Positions 36,734-45,847 are shown, numbered from the stretch's first letter. The stretch: 64,000 bases of DNA from Kibdelosporangium persicum (GCF_013280595.1 NZ_JAAATY010000016.1:62001-126000), one strand, 5' to 3'. Program-made: numbers and translations. Notes: generated by a model from the sequence alone, not told the origin.

Positions 36734-37562
36734 GCCCGGCCGCGCATCCGACCGCGACCACCACGGCTCCGGCCAGCGCGGTGATCGTCAGCGCCTGTGC
36801 GCCGACGATCACCGCGACCCCCAGTCCGGACAGTGGCATCAGGCCGATCAGCACGCCTGCGCGATCCGCGCCGAGCACGGACACGCCCGAGTACCAGAAG
36901 ACGAAGGCGACCGCGGTCACCAACGTCCCCAGAACCAACAACGCCGTAGCCTGCTGCCAGGTTGGCAGCGCCCATCCGCCTTGCCATGTCGTGATGACGG
37001 AGGCGCCCACAGCCGCTCCGATACAGGCCCATGTGGAGGCAGCGGCTGGGCCGATCCGCCGTACGACACCGACTCCGGTCAGCGTGAACGCGACCTCGCA
37101 GACCAGCACGAGCAAAGCGATCACCAGGCCGGGGCCGTGCCAGGAGCCACCGCCGGTCAGCACGGCGACACCGGTCAACACCAAGATCGCTCCGGCGATC
37201 GCGCGAGCGTGCGGTCTTCTCCCGGCCAGCGCGGGCACGGCGATCGCGAGGACGAGCGGGCTGGCGCCCAGAACCGCGGCGACGAACCCGGGTGTGGCGT
37301 AGCGCTGCGCGATCAGCAGCGCGGCGTTGAAACCCAGCATTCCGGCTGCGACCATGCCGAGCAGGCCAGGTAGGTCTCGCCATGACGGCAGCACCAGCCG
37401 TCCTCTGAGCCACATCAGCAGGGCCAGCGCGCCGATTCCGTAGCGGATCGCCTGGTTGGCCAGGATCGGGTAGCCGTCGAGCATGCCCGTGATCGGTACC
37501 GAGCCTCCGACCAGCACACTCGCCGTCCCGGCCATCATCATCGCCTTGTTCACGCGGTTCAC
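36603..37562 (-). CDS. EamA-family (DMT) transporter
   Basis: About 319 residues with ten hydrophobic helices in two EamA repeats (for example ANQAIRYGIGALALLMWLRG and WYSGVSVLGADRAGVLIGLM). These exporters move amino acids or metabolites. The last helix ends near 36750; the frame continues through about 45 unrelated residues antisense to the oxidoreductase gene, suggesting the original stop was lost. The start is uncertain: GTG 37562 is chosen, with TTG 37583 and GTG 37553 in frame. It is divergent from a MocR regulator, its likely controller. Confidence 0.88.
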   Translation of the reverse strand: MNRVNKAMMMAGTASVLVGGSVPITGMLDGYPILANQAIRYGIGALALLMWLRGRLVLPSWRDLPGLLGMVAAGMLGFNAALLIAQRYATPGFVAAVLGASPLVLAIAVPALAGRRPHARAIAGAILVLTGVAVLTGGGSWHGPGLVIALLVLVCEVAFTLTGVGVVRRIGPAAASTWACIGAAVGASVITTWQGGWALPTWQQATALLVLGTLVTAVAFVFWYSGVSVLGADRAGVLIGLMPLSGLGVAVIVGAQALTITALAGAVVVAVGCAAGLNGNRGRSRTCRTSRDHDPLPESAPSGLPSRPPDRSRPAASPR

Positions 37563-37584
37563 GGCGCCGAGCCTGCCGGACAAC

Positions 37585-37635
37585 GTGGTCCAGCTTTAAG
37601 CTCCACTTCCATGGCCGATAACTGGACCACTTTGC
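37585..37635. promoter_or_regulatory. Inverted repeat GTGGTCCAG / CTGGACCAC flanking the MocR start
   Basis: GTGGTCCAG (37585-37593) and CTGGACCAC (37622-37630) are exact nine-base inverted copies either side of the MocR ATG (37611). The second, read on the minus strand, is CAAAGTGGTCCAG, which resembles AAAGTGG-type sites I recall for actinobacterial PdxR/MocR proteins. The site would cover both divergent promoters. Confidence 0.5.
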
Positions 37636-38978
37636 GGGAGCTGCTCCTGCCGGACGGACCGAAGCGCGGCCGTGCGATCGAGTCGGCGTTGCGTGAGGCT
37701 GTCCGGGACGGCCGCCTGCAGCCCGGCGCGCGCCTGCCGTCCAGCCGCGATCTCGCCGGCCAACTGGGCGTCGCCCGTGGCACCATCACGGCCGCGTACG
37801 CCCAGCTCGTCGCCGAGGGATATCTGCTCGCCAAGCACGGTTCCGGCACCACGGTCGCGGCCGTCAGCCCCAGCGAGACCGGCGGAGAACCGGCGAAGCC
37901 AGAGCCGTGGCGGCTGGACCTGCGGACGGGCGTGCCCGCGTTGTCGGCGTTCCCGCGTGCCGAATGGATGGCGGCGAACCGTGCCGCGCTCGCCGAACTG
38001 CCCGACGAGGCCCTCGGTTACCCCGACCCTGCCGGATTCCTCCAGCTGCGCACCGAACTGGCGAGTTATCTGGGCCGCGTGCGGGCGGTTTCGGCGACGC
38101 CGGAGCAGATCGTGGTCACCAACGGATCGGCCGACGGCCTGCGGCTGGCCTGCGAACAGCTCCGGCTGGCCGGGCACCGGACCATCGCGCTGGAGGACCC
38201 GTGCCACCCCGGGGAACGGGAACTTGTCTCGGCACACGGACTTGAGCCCGTTCCCGTGCCGGTGGACCGCGACGGGCTGCGGGTCTCGGAGCTGGCGAAG
38301 ACGGACTGCCGTGCGGTCCTTGTCACCGCGGCACACCAGTTTCCGCTCGGTACCGTGTTGCATCCCGAGCGGCGCAGGGCTTTGCTCGCGTGGGCAAGGG
38401 ACGTCGACGGATTCATCATCGAGGACGACTACGACGCCGAACACCGGTACGACCGGCCCGCTCTCGGTGCCATGCAGGCACTCGACCCGTCACGGGTGAT
38501 CTACGAAGGCAGCGTCAGCAAGGTGCTGGCACCGGCGATGCGCCTGGGCTGGTCGGTGCTCCCGGACCGGTTCCGGGCGGCCGTCATCGCCCGCAAACAC
38601 GTCAGTGACATGGGATGCGCGACGCTGCCGCAAGCGGCTTTCGCTTTGATGTTGCGGTCCGGCGGGTACGACCGGCATCTGCGGCGCACCAGGACGCTGT
38701 ACCGGCGCAGGCGTGACGCACTGGTGGAAGCGTTGGCGCACAAGCTTCCTGACTGGAAACTGATCGGCATCGCGGCCGGGCTGCACGTGGTCATCCAACT
38801 GCCGGACGGGATCGACGACCGCCTGCTGTCGCAGGCGCTCGCCGCCCGTGGCGTGAACGCTCCCGCGTTGGCCGACTACTCGACACAAACCATCTTCCCC
38901 GGTCTGGTAATCGGCTACGCGACGCTCACACCCGATCGCCTCCGTGCCGCCGTCGACGAATTCGTGGCTGTCACATGA
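37611..38978 (+). CDS. MocR/PdxR-type transcriptional regulator (GntR-aminotransferase fusion)
   Basis: A 455-residue fusion. Residues about 10-78 are a GntR winged helix (LQPGARLPSSRDLAGQLGVA, RGTITAAYAQLVAEGYL). From about 100 there is a class I aminotransferase fold: VVTNGSADGLRLACEQLRLA, FIIEDDYDAEHRYDR, and PLP-binding K304 in YEGSVSKVLAPAMRLGW. Members use PLP or amino compounds as effectors and control adjacent genes. The divergent EamA transporter and a flanking inverted repeat fit that plan. Confidence 0.93.
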   Translation: MADNWTTLRELLLPDGPKRGRAIESALREAVRDGRLQPGARLPSSRDLAGQLGVARGTITAAYAQLVAEGYLLAKHGSGTTVAAVSPSETGGEPAKPEPWRLDLRTGVPALSAFPRAEWMAANRAALAELPDEALGYPDPAGFLQLRTELASYLGRVRAVSATPEQIVVTNGSADGLRLACEQLRLAGHRTIALEDPCHPGERELVSAHGLEPVPVPVDRDGLRVSELAKTDCRAVLVTAAHQFPLGTVLHPERRRALLAWARDVDGFIIEDDYDAEHRYDRPALGAMQALDPSRVIYEGSVSKVLAPAMRLGWSVLPDRFRAAVIARKHVSDMGCATLPQAAFALMLRSGGYDRHLRRTRTLYRRRRDALVEALAHKLPDWKLIGIAAGLHVVIQLPDGIDDRLLSQALAARGVNAPALADYSTQTIFPGLVIGYATLTPDRLRAAVDEFVAVT

Positions 38979-39128
38979 CTCGCTCCGCTTCGCCGGGCTT
39001 GATCGCCCGAGCCAGTCGTTTCCACCCCGCTCCACGCAGCCGACATCTTCGCGCTGCCCCTGGAGCCAGCGTGGCTGGGGCGATGTCGGGCGTGTTGCGT
39101 GGCGTGAACGACCGGCGCGATCAAGCCG
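38977..39128 (-). repeat. Diverged inverted copy of the large hairpin repeat
   Basis: Read on the minus strand it matches the 23.3-23.8 kb repeat: GGCTTGATCGCGCCGGTCGT, then CACGCCACGCAACACGCCCG, and ends with GCGATCAAGCC and CGAAGCGGAGCGAG. The pairing is kept by paired changes: TTGATCGC/GCGATCAA here versus TTGGTCGC/GCGACCAA there, and GACATC/GATGTC here versus GACACC/GGTGTC there. Confidence 0.88.
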
Positions 39129-39134
39129 CAGTGA

Positions 39135-39163
39135 ACCCCTCATGAGCAGGGTTCATGAGGGGT
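39135..39163. terminator. Convergent hairpin terminator after the MocR gene
   Basis: Perfect 11-base arms ACCCCTCATGA (39135-39145) and TCATGAGGGGT (39153-39163) with a seven-base loop, between two converging genes. Confidence 0.65.
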
Positions 39164-39179
39164 CCCCCTGTGGAGGGTC

Positions 39180-40028
39180 TCAGCCGACGCGCTCGATCGT
39201 GGCGCGACGGATCAGGAACTTGCCCGGCTCGCGAACCTGTTCGAAGGCCGCGTTGTTGAGCAGCGCGCAGCTGCCGGACACCGAGGTGACCTCGACCGTG
39301 GTGGACTTGTTGTTGTCCAGGTTGGTCACTCGCAGCCGGGTACCGACGGGGAATTCACTGCTGGACGCCGCGGGCGCGCCGCCTTCACCGGAGAGCGTCA
39401 CGGTCGAGCCCGGGCAGACGACCTCACCGGCCGCGTTGTTGTTGCCGCCGTTGCCGTTGTTCGCGGGTTCTTCGGCGGCAGGCGGTTCTTCTTCCTCGGC
39501 CGCGCCACCGCCCGCGTTGTTGTTCTGGTTGCCGGCCTCGACATCCGCCGTGCAGCCCGCGGCCTGACGGCGCTGCTGGATCAGGTCGACGACCGCCTGC
39601 CGGTTGGCGATCCTGGCTTCCGACTGCGCGTCCGGGGTGGCCCGCTGGCCCGCGATGAAGGTCAGGTTGTTCCGCAGTGCCTTGTCCAGCCCCGCACACG
39701 ACTCACCCGAGCCGCCCGTGTTGATCGGCTGCGCCACAACGTTTCCGGCACAGCCCGCGGCCTGGCGGCGCTGCTGGAGCTGGTCGACGACGGCCTGGCG
39801 GTTGGCGATCCTGGCCTCGGACTGCGCGTCCGGGTTCGCCTGCTGGCCGGCGATGAAGTTCAGGTTGTTCTGCAACGCGGTGTCCAGTCCCTGGCAGGAC
39901 TCCGCGGCCTCGCTGCTCGCGCCGTTGAACGCGAACGCGGCACCCGCGATACCCGCGGCGCCGAGTATCGCGGCCAATCCGATGGTCGCGCGCTTCCGGT
40001 GCCGGCCGTTGCTTCCGAACAGGGACAT
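39180..40028 (-). CDS. Secreted protein with duplicated Cys domain and RlpA-like C-terminus
   Basis: A 282-residue exported protein (signal: RKRATIGLAAILGAAGIAGA). Two nearly identical modules of about 60 residues follow: SCQGLDTALQNNLNFIAGQQ and SCAGLDKALRNNLTFIAGQR, each with ARIANRQAVVD and QQRRQAAGC, with two Cys per module that may form a disulfide. An acidic Asn/Glu/Pro linker leads to a C-terminal region, GTRLRVTNLDNNKSTTVEVT, resembling the RlpA double-psi barrel but without its catalytic residues. ATG 40028 has GAGGAG seven bases upstream. Function unknown; cell-wall association is inferred. Confidence 0.78.
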   Translation of the reverse strand: MSLFGSNGRHRKRATIGLAAILGAAGIAGAAFAFNGASSEAAESCQGLDTALQNNLNFIAGQQANPDAQSEARIANRQAVVDQLQQRRQAAGCAGNVVAQPINTGGSGESCAGLDKALRNNLTFIAGQRATPDAQSEARIANRQAVVDLIQQRRQAAGCTADVEAGNQNNNAGGGAAEEEEPPAAEEPANNGNGGNNNAAGEVVCPGSTVTLSGEGGAPAASSSEFPVGTRLRVTNLDNNKSTTVEVTSVSGSCALLNNAAFEQVREPGKFLIRRATIERVG

Positions 40029-40122
40029 ACACCACTCCTCTGGTCCTCCCTGCGCCTCACCCTGGATACGATCAGGTAACGGCGATGGTTCAACCAATCG
40101 CGAAGTGGCCGGGAAAAGTTCC

Positions 40123-41607
40123 TCAGTCCCTGGTCAGGAACGGTTCGAGCAACCCGGGCACGGCCGTGTCGGCGACGTCGAGCGCATCGCCCTGATCGGC
40201 GTACCGGATCGTGTACGCCCCGCTGCCCGCCGCGATCGTCGCGGTCACACTGATCAACCCGGTGCGGCGTTGCAGGAACGACTGGCGGATCTTCCAGCCG
40301 ATCACGCCTGTACGTTGCAAGGCGACAGTGGACCGTGGCAGAACACCCCACCGGACGACGAGGAAATCCCCGTCGAGCCCATGCCCGAGGCTGCGGTATT
40401 CGCCGTACCCGAGCAGTGCTCCCAGCGGGATCAGGATCAACAGCAGCTGCGCGATCCACCACGGCGTCAGGCCGAGAACCGACAGGACGCCAAGCGTGAC
40501 AGCCGGAACCGCGGCGACAGCCACGGTACTCAGCACCATCCAGCGGGCGGCGGCAAAGGGATGCTTGGACAGCGCGACATCAGTGGGCGCGCGCTCGGCA
40601 CTGAGCACCGACGCGACGACCTTGCGAGCATCCTCCTTGGGCGCCTGCGGGAGCAGCAGGTCGGCGTCCATCTCCCACTTGTCGTTGTCGTCCTTCTTCT
40701 TGTTTAGCCCGGTCGCGACGGCTTTGACCTTCGCTCCACCGGTCAGCCGGACCAGCAACGGTTCCTCGACCACGGCACCGCGCAGCCGTTTGTCCTCAAT
40801 GGACACCGAGCGTTTGTTGATCAGTCCGTACTGGACACGTAACGCGCCGTGCTGCCTGGTCAGCTGGAAATCCCAGTAGAAGACGGCGTACAGCAGCACC
40901 GACAGCACCGTGGTGAGCACCATGACCACCACGAAGGTGGCCAGGATCGAGACAAGTAAGGGCGTAGTCTCGTACCAGCGGAACAAGGTCTGCATCGGAC
41001 CGGTGTTCCACAGGTCGAGGTCGATGGTCCTGGCGAGCTGGAACAGACCGCCGCCAAGGACCGCGACGGCCACGAACCCCAACCAGCTGAACGGCGCGTA
41101 CCGGATCCACTGCGGACTGAACTTCGCCAGCATGCCGTCCCGCTGTCGCGGCTGGACCGGCGTGCCGGCGCGGTGCAGAAGCAGCGCCCGCAGCCGTTCG
41201 GCCTCCCGCGCGGACACCGCTTCCAGCTTCAGCTCGTCGTCGGACTCCGCGACGTGCCTGCCTGTCCCGATCGTGACGACGCTCAGGCCGAACATCCGGT
41301 GGAACACGTCCGCGGACATGTCCACGGCCCGGACCCGGTCCTTGGCCAGCGACCGGTGCTTGCGCACGATCATGCCGCTGTGCAGCTCCACGTGCGTGTC
41401 CGTGATCCGGTAGCGAGTGGTCTTCCAGTGCCACGCGTTGGCCACGAACAGGCCGACCGCGATCACCCCGGTGATCGCCGGCTCCCAGAAACCGACCTTC
41501 TCCCACCCACGGACCAGCACGATCACGGTCACGACACCGATGACGGACACCAACGGCATCAGCGGCGCGACGAAGATGGTCCGCTTGTCCAGTTGTTGCC
41601 AGCTCAT
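40123..41607 (-). CDS. PH-domain (YdbT-type, bPH_2) membrane protein
   Basis: A 494-residue membrane protein with three pairs of hydrophobic helices, each followed by a bacterial PH (DUF304) domain: TRYRITDTHVELHSGMIVRK, ALRVQYGLINKRSVSIEDKR and FLVVRWGVLPRSTVALQRTG. This triple arrangement is that of B. subtilis YdbT. It is coupled to a smaller single-PH partner (ATGA, 41604-41607), as ydbS and ydbT are in Bacillus, where they affect resistance to a bacteriocin-like peptide. Confidence 0.9.
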   Translation of the reverse strand: MSWQQLDKRTIFVAPLMPLVSVIGVVTVIVLVRGWEKVGFWEPAITGVIAVGLFVANAWHWKTTRYRITDTHVELHSGMIVRKHRSLAKDRVRAVDMSADVFHRMFGLSVVTIGTGRHVAESDDELKLEAVSAREAERLRALLLHRAGTPVQPRQRDGMLAKFSPQWIRYAPFSWLGFVAVAVLGGGLFQLARTIDLDLWNTGPMQTLFRWYETTPLLVSILATFVVVMVLTTVLSVLLYAVFYWDFQLTRQHGALRVQYGLINKRSVSIEDKRLRGAVVEEPLLVRLTGGAKVKAVATGLNKKKDDNDKWEMDADLLLPQAPKEDARKVVASVLSAERAPTDVALSKHPFAAARWMVLSTVAVAAVPAVTLGVLSVLGLTPWWIAQLLLILIPLGALLGYGEYRSLGHGLDGDFLVVRWGVLPRSTVALQRTGVIGWKIRQSFLQRRTGLISVTATIAAGSGAYTIRYADQGDALDVADTAVPGLLEPFLTRD

Positions 41608-42113
41608 GTCGCGTCCCCCGGCGTCGCCTCGGTGATGGCGGTCAGCCGGTCGACCAGCTCGGCGGCCTCGTCCTGGCCGAGCCCACGGATCTTCAGCGGA
41701 CCCGACGCCGAGGCCGTGGTGACCGTCACCGTGGCCAGCTTCAACCACTGCTGCAGCGGCCCCCGCTCACTGTCGACCGTCTGCACCCGTGACAGCGGCG
41801 CGATCCGCCACTCCCGCACCAACACGCCGGACTGCACGTAAACGGCCTGGTCGGTGACCTCCCACCGATGCGCCCGGTACTGCAGTCTCGGCTCGACGAT
41901 CAGGTCGACCACGGCAAGGACCGCGATCACGGCCTCGACGAGGACCAACCAGAGCGGAGCCCCGGTGAAGAACATCGCGATCCCGCCGCCCACCAGCAGA
42001 ACCACCCACCACACCGCACTCTGCAGCACCCACCACACCACCGCCCGCGGATGCACCTGGTTCGCAGGCGGACGCAGACGCAACTGAAGCCGGTGGGAGA
42101 TCGCATGACTCAC
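41604..42113 (-). CDS. PH-domain (YdbS-type, bPH_2) membrane protein
   Basis: About 169 residues: two membrane helices (AVVWWVLQSAVWWVVLLVGG; WLVLVEAVIAVLAVVDLIVE) and one bacterial PH domain (YRAHRWEVTDQAVYVQSGVL, APLSRVQTVDSERGPLQQWL). It is the small partner of the following three-domain protein. GTG 42113 is chosen, with GGCGGGT just before it; starts up to 42167 are in frame. A 46-bp hairpin element lies upstream, between this gene and the divergent ligase gene. Confidence 0.88.
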   Translation of the reverse strand: MSHAISHRLQLRLRPPANQVHPRAVVWWVLQSAVWWVVLLVGGGIAMFFTGAPLWLVLVEAVIAVLAVVDLIVEPRLQYRAHRWEVTDQAVYVQSGVLVREWRIAPLSRVQTVDSERGPLQQWLKLATVTVTTASASGPLKIRGLGQDEAAELVDRLTAITEATPGDAT

Positions 42114-42208
42114 ACCCGCCACTATGCCCGGACAGCGGACCGTGGACCATTCACCTGAAGTAGCCACCCACGTCCGACCAAAGTCTGATATCCCCCTCCT
42201 GAAACCCC

Positions 42209-42254
42209 CTCGTGAGTGTTTAGCGGTGTTCTAACCCTGATAAACACTCACGAG
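42209..42254. repeat. 46-bp dispersed hairpin element, copy 4
   Basis: Arms CTCGTGAGTGTTTAGC and GATAAACACTCACGAG with core GTTCTAAC. It sits between divergent genes, ending 27 bases before the ligase start, so it would be in or near that promoter. Confidence 0.9.
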
Positions 42255-42281
42255 GGCTGAGGTCGGGTGCAGGATGGGCCT

Positions 42282-43796
42282 ATGTTGCTCGCCGACGTTG
42301 TGACCACCTCCGCCGCGGTCGCCGCGACGCGGTCGCGGCTGGCCAAGGTCAAGGCCCTGGCCGGGCTGCTGGGCCAGGCCGGGCCGGAGGCGGTCGAACC
42401 AGCGGTCGCGTTCCTCGCCGGTGCGCCGAGGCAGGGCCGCACGGGCGCGGGCTGGCGCACGCTCTACGACCTCGACGCGCCACCGGCGGCCGAGCCGGGC
42501 CTGACCGTGGAGCGCACGGACGAGTTGCTTGAAAAGCTCACCAGGACCTCCGGCAAGGGGTCGGTGCAGAAGCGGGTCGACCTGCTCACCGAGCTGTTCG
42601 GGGCGGCGACACGGGAAGAACAGGAGTTCCTCCGGCGGCTGATGACCGGCGAACTCAGACAGGGCGCCCTCGAGGGCGTGATGCTGGACGCGATCGCCTC
42701 GGCGGCGCAGGTGCCGGGTGAGGCGGTGCGGCGTGCGTTCATGCTCTCCGGCCGGTTGCCGGTCACCGCGGTGGCGGCGTTGACCGGCGGGGAGGCCGCG
42801 CTCGCCGAGTTCAGGCTCGAAGTGGGCCGTCCGGTCCGGCCGATGCTGGCGTCCCCGGCGGAAAGCCTGCGGACCGCGCTCGACGAACTCGGTGACGTCG
42901 TCGTCGAGTACAAAATGGACGGCGCGCGGATCCAGGTGCACAAGAACGGTGACGACGTGCGCGTCTTCACCAGGACGCTCCGGGAGATCACGGCGAGCGT
43001 GCCCGAACTGGTCGAGCTCGTCCGCGAACTTCCCTGCCGGACAGTGGTTCTCGACGGCGAGACGCTCGCGTTGAAGGACGACGGCAAACCACGGTCGTTC
43101 CAGGAGACCATGAGCCGGTTCGGGGCGACGAACCAACGGGAACTGCTGCTGCGCCCGTATTTCTTCGACTGCCTGCACCTGAATGGCATCGACCTGCTGG
43201 ACGTTCCGCTGCGTGAACGCAACAAAGCCCTGCACGAGGCCGTCGGTGAGCATGTAATCCCAGGCGGCACGCAGAACGCCGAGCAGATCCTGACGGACTC
43301 GCTGGACGCCGGTCATGAAGGGGTGATGGTCAAGGCGCTCGATTCGATCTACGCGGCGGGCCGCCGGGGCCGCGCCTGGCAGAAGGTCAAACCGGAGCAC
43401 ACCCTCGATCTGGTCGTGCTGGCGGCGGAATGGGGGCACGGCAGGCGAACCGGGTATCTGTCCAATCTGCACCTGGGCGCCCGCGATCCCGACGGCGGCC
43501 CGCCGATCATGGTGGGCAAGACGTTCAAGGGCATGACCGACGAACTGCTGGCGTGGCAGACCCGGGAACTCCAGGCCATCGAGTCGCACCGCGAGGACTA
43601 CGTCGTCCATGTGCGGCCGGAGTTCGTCGTGGAGATCGAACTCGACGGTGCGCAGGTAAGCCCGCGTTATCCGGGCGGTGTGGCGTTGCGGTTCGCGCGC
43701 GTGCTGCGGTACCGCCCGGACAAGGACCCCGCCGATGCCGACACCATCGACGCGGTCCGCGCGCTGTTGCCAGGAGGGAACGCCGGCCCTGGCTGA
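42282..43796 (+). CDS. ligB: ATP-dependent DNA ligase (LigB type)
   Basis: A 504-residue ligase with an N-terminal helical DNA-binding domain (about 1-180), the adenylation domain (about 185-390) and an OB-fold. The nucleophile is K211 in EYKMDGARIQVHK. Other nucleotidyltransferase motifs are VVLDGETLAL, RPYFFDCLHLNG, EGVMVKALDS and WQKVKPEHTLDLVVL. Actinobacteria carry this accessory ligase besides the NAD-dependent LigA. AGGATGG precedes the ATG. The TGA stop is in the loop of the terminator. Confidence 0.95.
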   Translation: MLLADVVTTSAAVAATRSRLAKVKALAGLLGQAGPEAVEPAVAFLAGAPRQGRTGAGWRTLYDLDAPPAAEPGLTVERTDELLEKLTRTSGKGSVQKRVDLLTELFGAATREEQEFLRRLMTGELRQGALEGVMLDAIASAAQVPGEAVRRAFMLSGRLPVTAVAALTGGEAALAEFRLEVGRPVRPMLASPAESLRTALDELGDVVVEYKMDGARIQVHKNGDDVRVFTRTLREITASVPELVELVRELPCRTVVLDGETLALKDDGKPRSFQETMSRFGATNQRELLLRPYFFDCLHLNGIDLLDVPLRERNKALHEAVGEHVIPGGTQNAEQILTDSLDAGHEGVMVKALDSIYAAGRRGRAWQKVKPEHTLDLVVLAAEWGHGRRTGYLSNLHLGARDPDGGPPIMVGKTFKGMTDELLAWQTRELQAIESHREDYVVHVRPEFVVEIELDGAQVSPRYPGGVALRFARVLRYRPDKDPADADTIDAVRALLPGGNAGPG

Positions 43797-43811
43797 GCAC
43801 CAGGGCCGGCG
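43781..43811. terminator. Convergent terminator overlapping the ligase stop
   Basis: Perfect 12-base arms CGCCGGCCCTGG (43781-43792) and CCAGGGCCGGCG (43800-43811) around a seven-base loop that contains the ligB TGA stop. It ends seven bases before the converging phoH gene. Confidence 0.75.
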
Positions 43812-43818
43812 TGCCGGA

Positions 43819-45219
43819 TCAGCCCGGGTAGTCCTCCAGCATCTCGGTGACCAGTGCCGCGATCGGTGACCGCTCCGACCGCGTCAGCGTGACATGCGCG
43901 AACAGCGGGTGACCCTTGAGCTTCTCGATCACCGCCGCCACGCCGTCGTGCCTGCCGACCCGCAGGTTGTCGCGCTGGGCGACGTCGTGCGTGAGCACCA
44001 CGCGCGACCCTGTGCCCAGCCGGGACAGCACGGTCAGCAGCACGTTGCGTTCCAGCGACTGGGCTTCGTCCACGATGACGAACGAGTCGTGCAGGGACCG
44101 GCCGCGGATGTGGGTCAACGGCAGGACTTCGAGCATGCCGCGATCCAGCACCTCTTCGATCACCGGCGGGCTGACCAGCGCGCCGAGGGTGTCGAAGACC
44201 GCCTGGGCCCACGGCTGCATCTTCTCGCTCTCGGAGCCGGGCAGATAGCCCAGTTCCTGCCCGCCGACCGCGTAGACCGGCCGGAACACGACCACCTTGC
44301 GGTGCAGGCCGCGTTCCATCACCGATTCGAGGCCCGCGCACAGCGCGAGCGCCGACTTGCCCGTCCCGGCCCGGCCGCCCAGCGACACGATGCCCACGTC
44401 CGGGTCCATCAGCAGATCCAGCGCGATCCGCTGCTCGGCCGAGCGGCCGTGCAGACCGAACACCTCACGGTCGCCGCGAACCAGCCGAACCTGCTTGTCC
44501 TGCGTCACCCGGCCCAGCGCGCTGGACGTTCCCGCCAGCAGCCGCAGACCGGTGTTGCAGGGCAGCTCAGCCGCCTGCTCGACGCCGTAGTCGGTCAGGT
44601 CGACGACGTTCTGTGCGAACAGGGCGTCGACGACTTCCTGAGGCACGTCCATGTCGGCCATGCCCGTCCAGCCGGACGGCGTGACCTCCTGCGCGCGGTA
44701 CTCGTCCGCGTTCAGGCCCACCGCGGCGGCCTTCACCCGCAGCGGGATGTCCTTGGTGACCAGGGTGACGATCTGGCCGGCGTCCTCGGCAGCCAGGTTG
44801 AGCGCGCACGCCAGGATCCTGGCGTCGTTGGAGTCGGTGCGGAATCCGGCGGGCAGGACCGACGGATCCGAGTGGTTGAGCTCCACGTGCAGCGTGCCGT
44901 CGGCGTCGCCGATCGGCACCGGCTTGTCCAGCCTGCCGTGCCGCAGCCGCAGGTCGTCCAGCATGCGCAGGGCGGTCCGGGCGAACCAGCCGAGTTCGGG
45001 GTGGTGCCGCTTTCCCTCCAGTTCGCTGATCACCACGAGCGGGAGCACCACGCTGTGCTCGGCGAACCTGGTCAGCGCCCAGGGATCGGAGAGCAGCACG
45101 GAGGTGTCCAGCACGAAGACATGACGGGTGGGGGTGGTGGTGCGACGCGAGGCGCCGCGGGAGGAACTGCGGGAAGAACCTTGGCCGGCGGAACGCCTGG
45201 CCGGACGCGGTGCGGTCAC
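43819..45219 (-). CDS. phoH2: PIN-PhoH fusion protein (PhoH2)
   Basis: A 466-residue protein. After a basic Ser/Arg-rich leader, a PIN ribonuclease domain occupies about 33-170 ([20 protein letters not shown] and [20 protein letters not shown], with acidic residues). A PhoH ATPase follows from about 235: Walker [14 protein letters not shown], Walker [16 protein letters not shown]. PhoH2 proteins act as sequence-specific RNA helicase/ribonucleases. The M. tuberculosis homologue is Rv1095. The start is GTG with GGGAGTTGCC directly upstream. Confidence 0.95.
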   Translation of the reverse strand: MTAPRPARRSAGQGSSRSSSRGASRRTTTPTRHVFVLDTSVLLSDPWALTRFAEHSVVLPLVVISELEGKRHHPELGWFARTALRMLDDLRLRHGRLDKPVPIGDADGTLHVELNHSDPSVLPAGFRTDSNDARILACALNLAAEDAGQIVTLVTKDIPLRVKAAAVGLNADEYRAQEVTPSGWTGMADMDVPQEVVDALFAQNVVDLTDYGVEQAAELPCNTGLRLLAGTSSALGRVTQDKQVRLVRGDREVFGLHGRSAEQRIALDLLMDPDVGIVSLGGRAGTGKSALALCAGLESVMERGLHRKVVVFRPVYAVGGQELGYLPGSESEKMQPWAQAVFDTLGALVSPPVIEEVLDRGMLEVLPLTHIRGRSLHDSFVIVDEAQSLERNVLLTVLSRLGTGSRVVLTHDVAQRDNLRVGRHDGVAAVIEKLKGHPLFAHVTLTRSERSPIAALVTEMLEDYPG

Positions 45220-45729
45220 GGCAACTCCCTGACGAACGCGGCACGGCGTCCGCTTTCCTCGTTGGGCCGGTCCTGGCCCCTGGTTCGACGACTTCCGCCT
45301 GAGTTCAGGCGCAGCGCCGACGAGGGCCCGGTGCCGGCCCCCTCGTACTCGTCACTGCCACGACCAGGGCCTCCCGGGACGAGTCGCATGTGCACGACCC
45401 GTCACTTCGGAAGTTACCCGTGCCGGGGACTCTTCGCAGGCAGCCAGGCAGGTGATTCCAAGATTTTTCACCTGCGTGCAACTTGGGCACGACCGATCCG
45501 TACATTTCGGCATAACGGCTGGTCACCGGCGTGTCACCGGACCGGCCGGCGGCCCGCGACACGGCCGATGATCACACTGCGTCACATATCTCCGGCTGAC
45601 ACTCACCCGAGTGACCACGCATCGGGTGGGGACATGGAGTCGCTCGTGCGGTTTTTGCTCGTCGACAATCACGGAAAGCAGTGAACTGTCGAGAAATACA
45701 CCCTAGAATGGGAACAATCAGCCTGCGGT

Positions 45730-45744
45730 GTCACACGATAGTGG
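45730..45744 (+). promoter_or_regulatory. Shared upstream motif, copy 1 (GTCACACGATAGTGG)
   Basis: Fourteen of fifteen bases match the motif at 46402-46416, and both lie about 100 bases upstream of the respective start codon. This conservation in otherwise unrelated leaders suggests a common promoter, perhaps with GATAGT as the -10 element. Confidence 0.55.
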
Positions 45745-45783
45745 ATTCGACACGACGCAATGCCCGTTCACCAGTAATCTCTT

Positions 45784-45821
45784 CCCGAGAGCTCATCGAA
45801 GGAATTGGCGATGCTCTCGGG
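45784..45821 (+). promoter_or_regulatory. Leader hairpin upstream of the first small secreted protein
   Basis: CCCGAGAG (45784-45791) pairs with CTCTCGGG (45814-45821), and an inner CATCG/CGATG stem continues it. It ends 11 bases before AAGGAG. It may stabilise the mRNA or modulate initiation; there is no T-tract. No matching hairpin is seen before the paralogue. Confidence 0.45.
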
Positions 45822-45847
45822 ATAATCCCGAAAAAGGAGTGTGCGAA

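Larger units (their letters stand above)
45220..45847. other. Intergenic region between phoH2 and the small secreted proteins
   Basis: No supportable gene. It holds the phoH2 promoter (minus) and the promoter of the first small secreted protein (plus). Visible elements are an eight-base inverted repeat GCAGGTGA/TCACCTGC (45448-45475) around AT-rich DNA, a direct repeat GTCACCGG near 45525, the motif at 45730-45744 shared with the paralogue, and a leader hairpin (45784-45821). Confidence 0.6.

Noticed and set aside
45305-45562. An 85-codon minus-strand frame upstream of phoH2
   Set aside because: No start context, low-complexity composition and no resemblance to any family.
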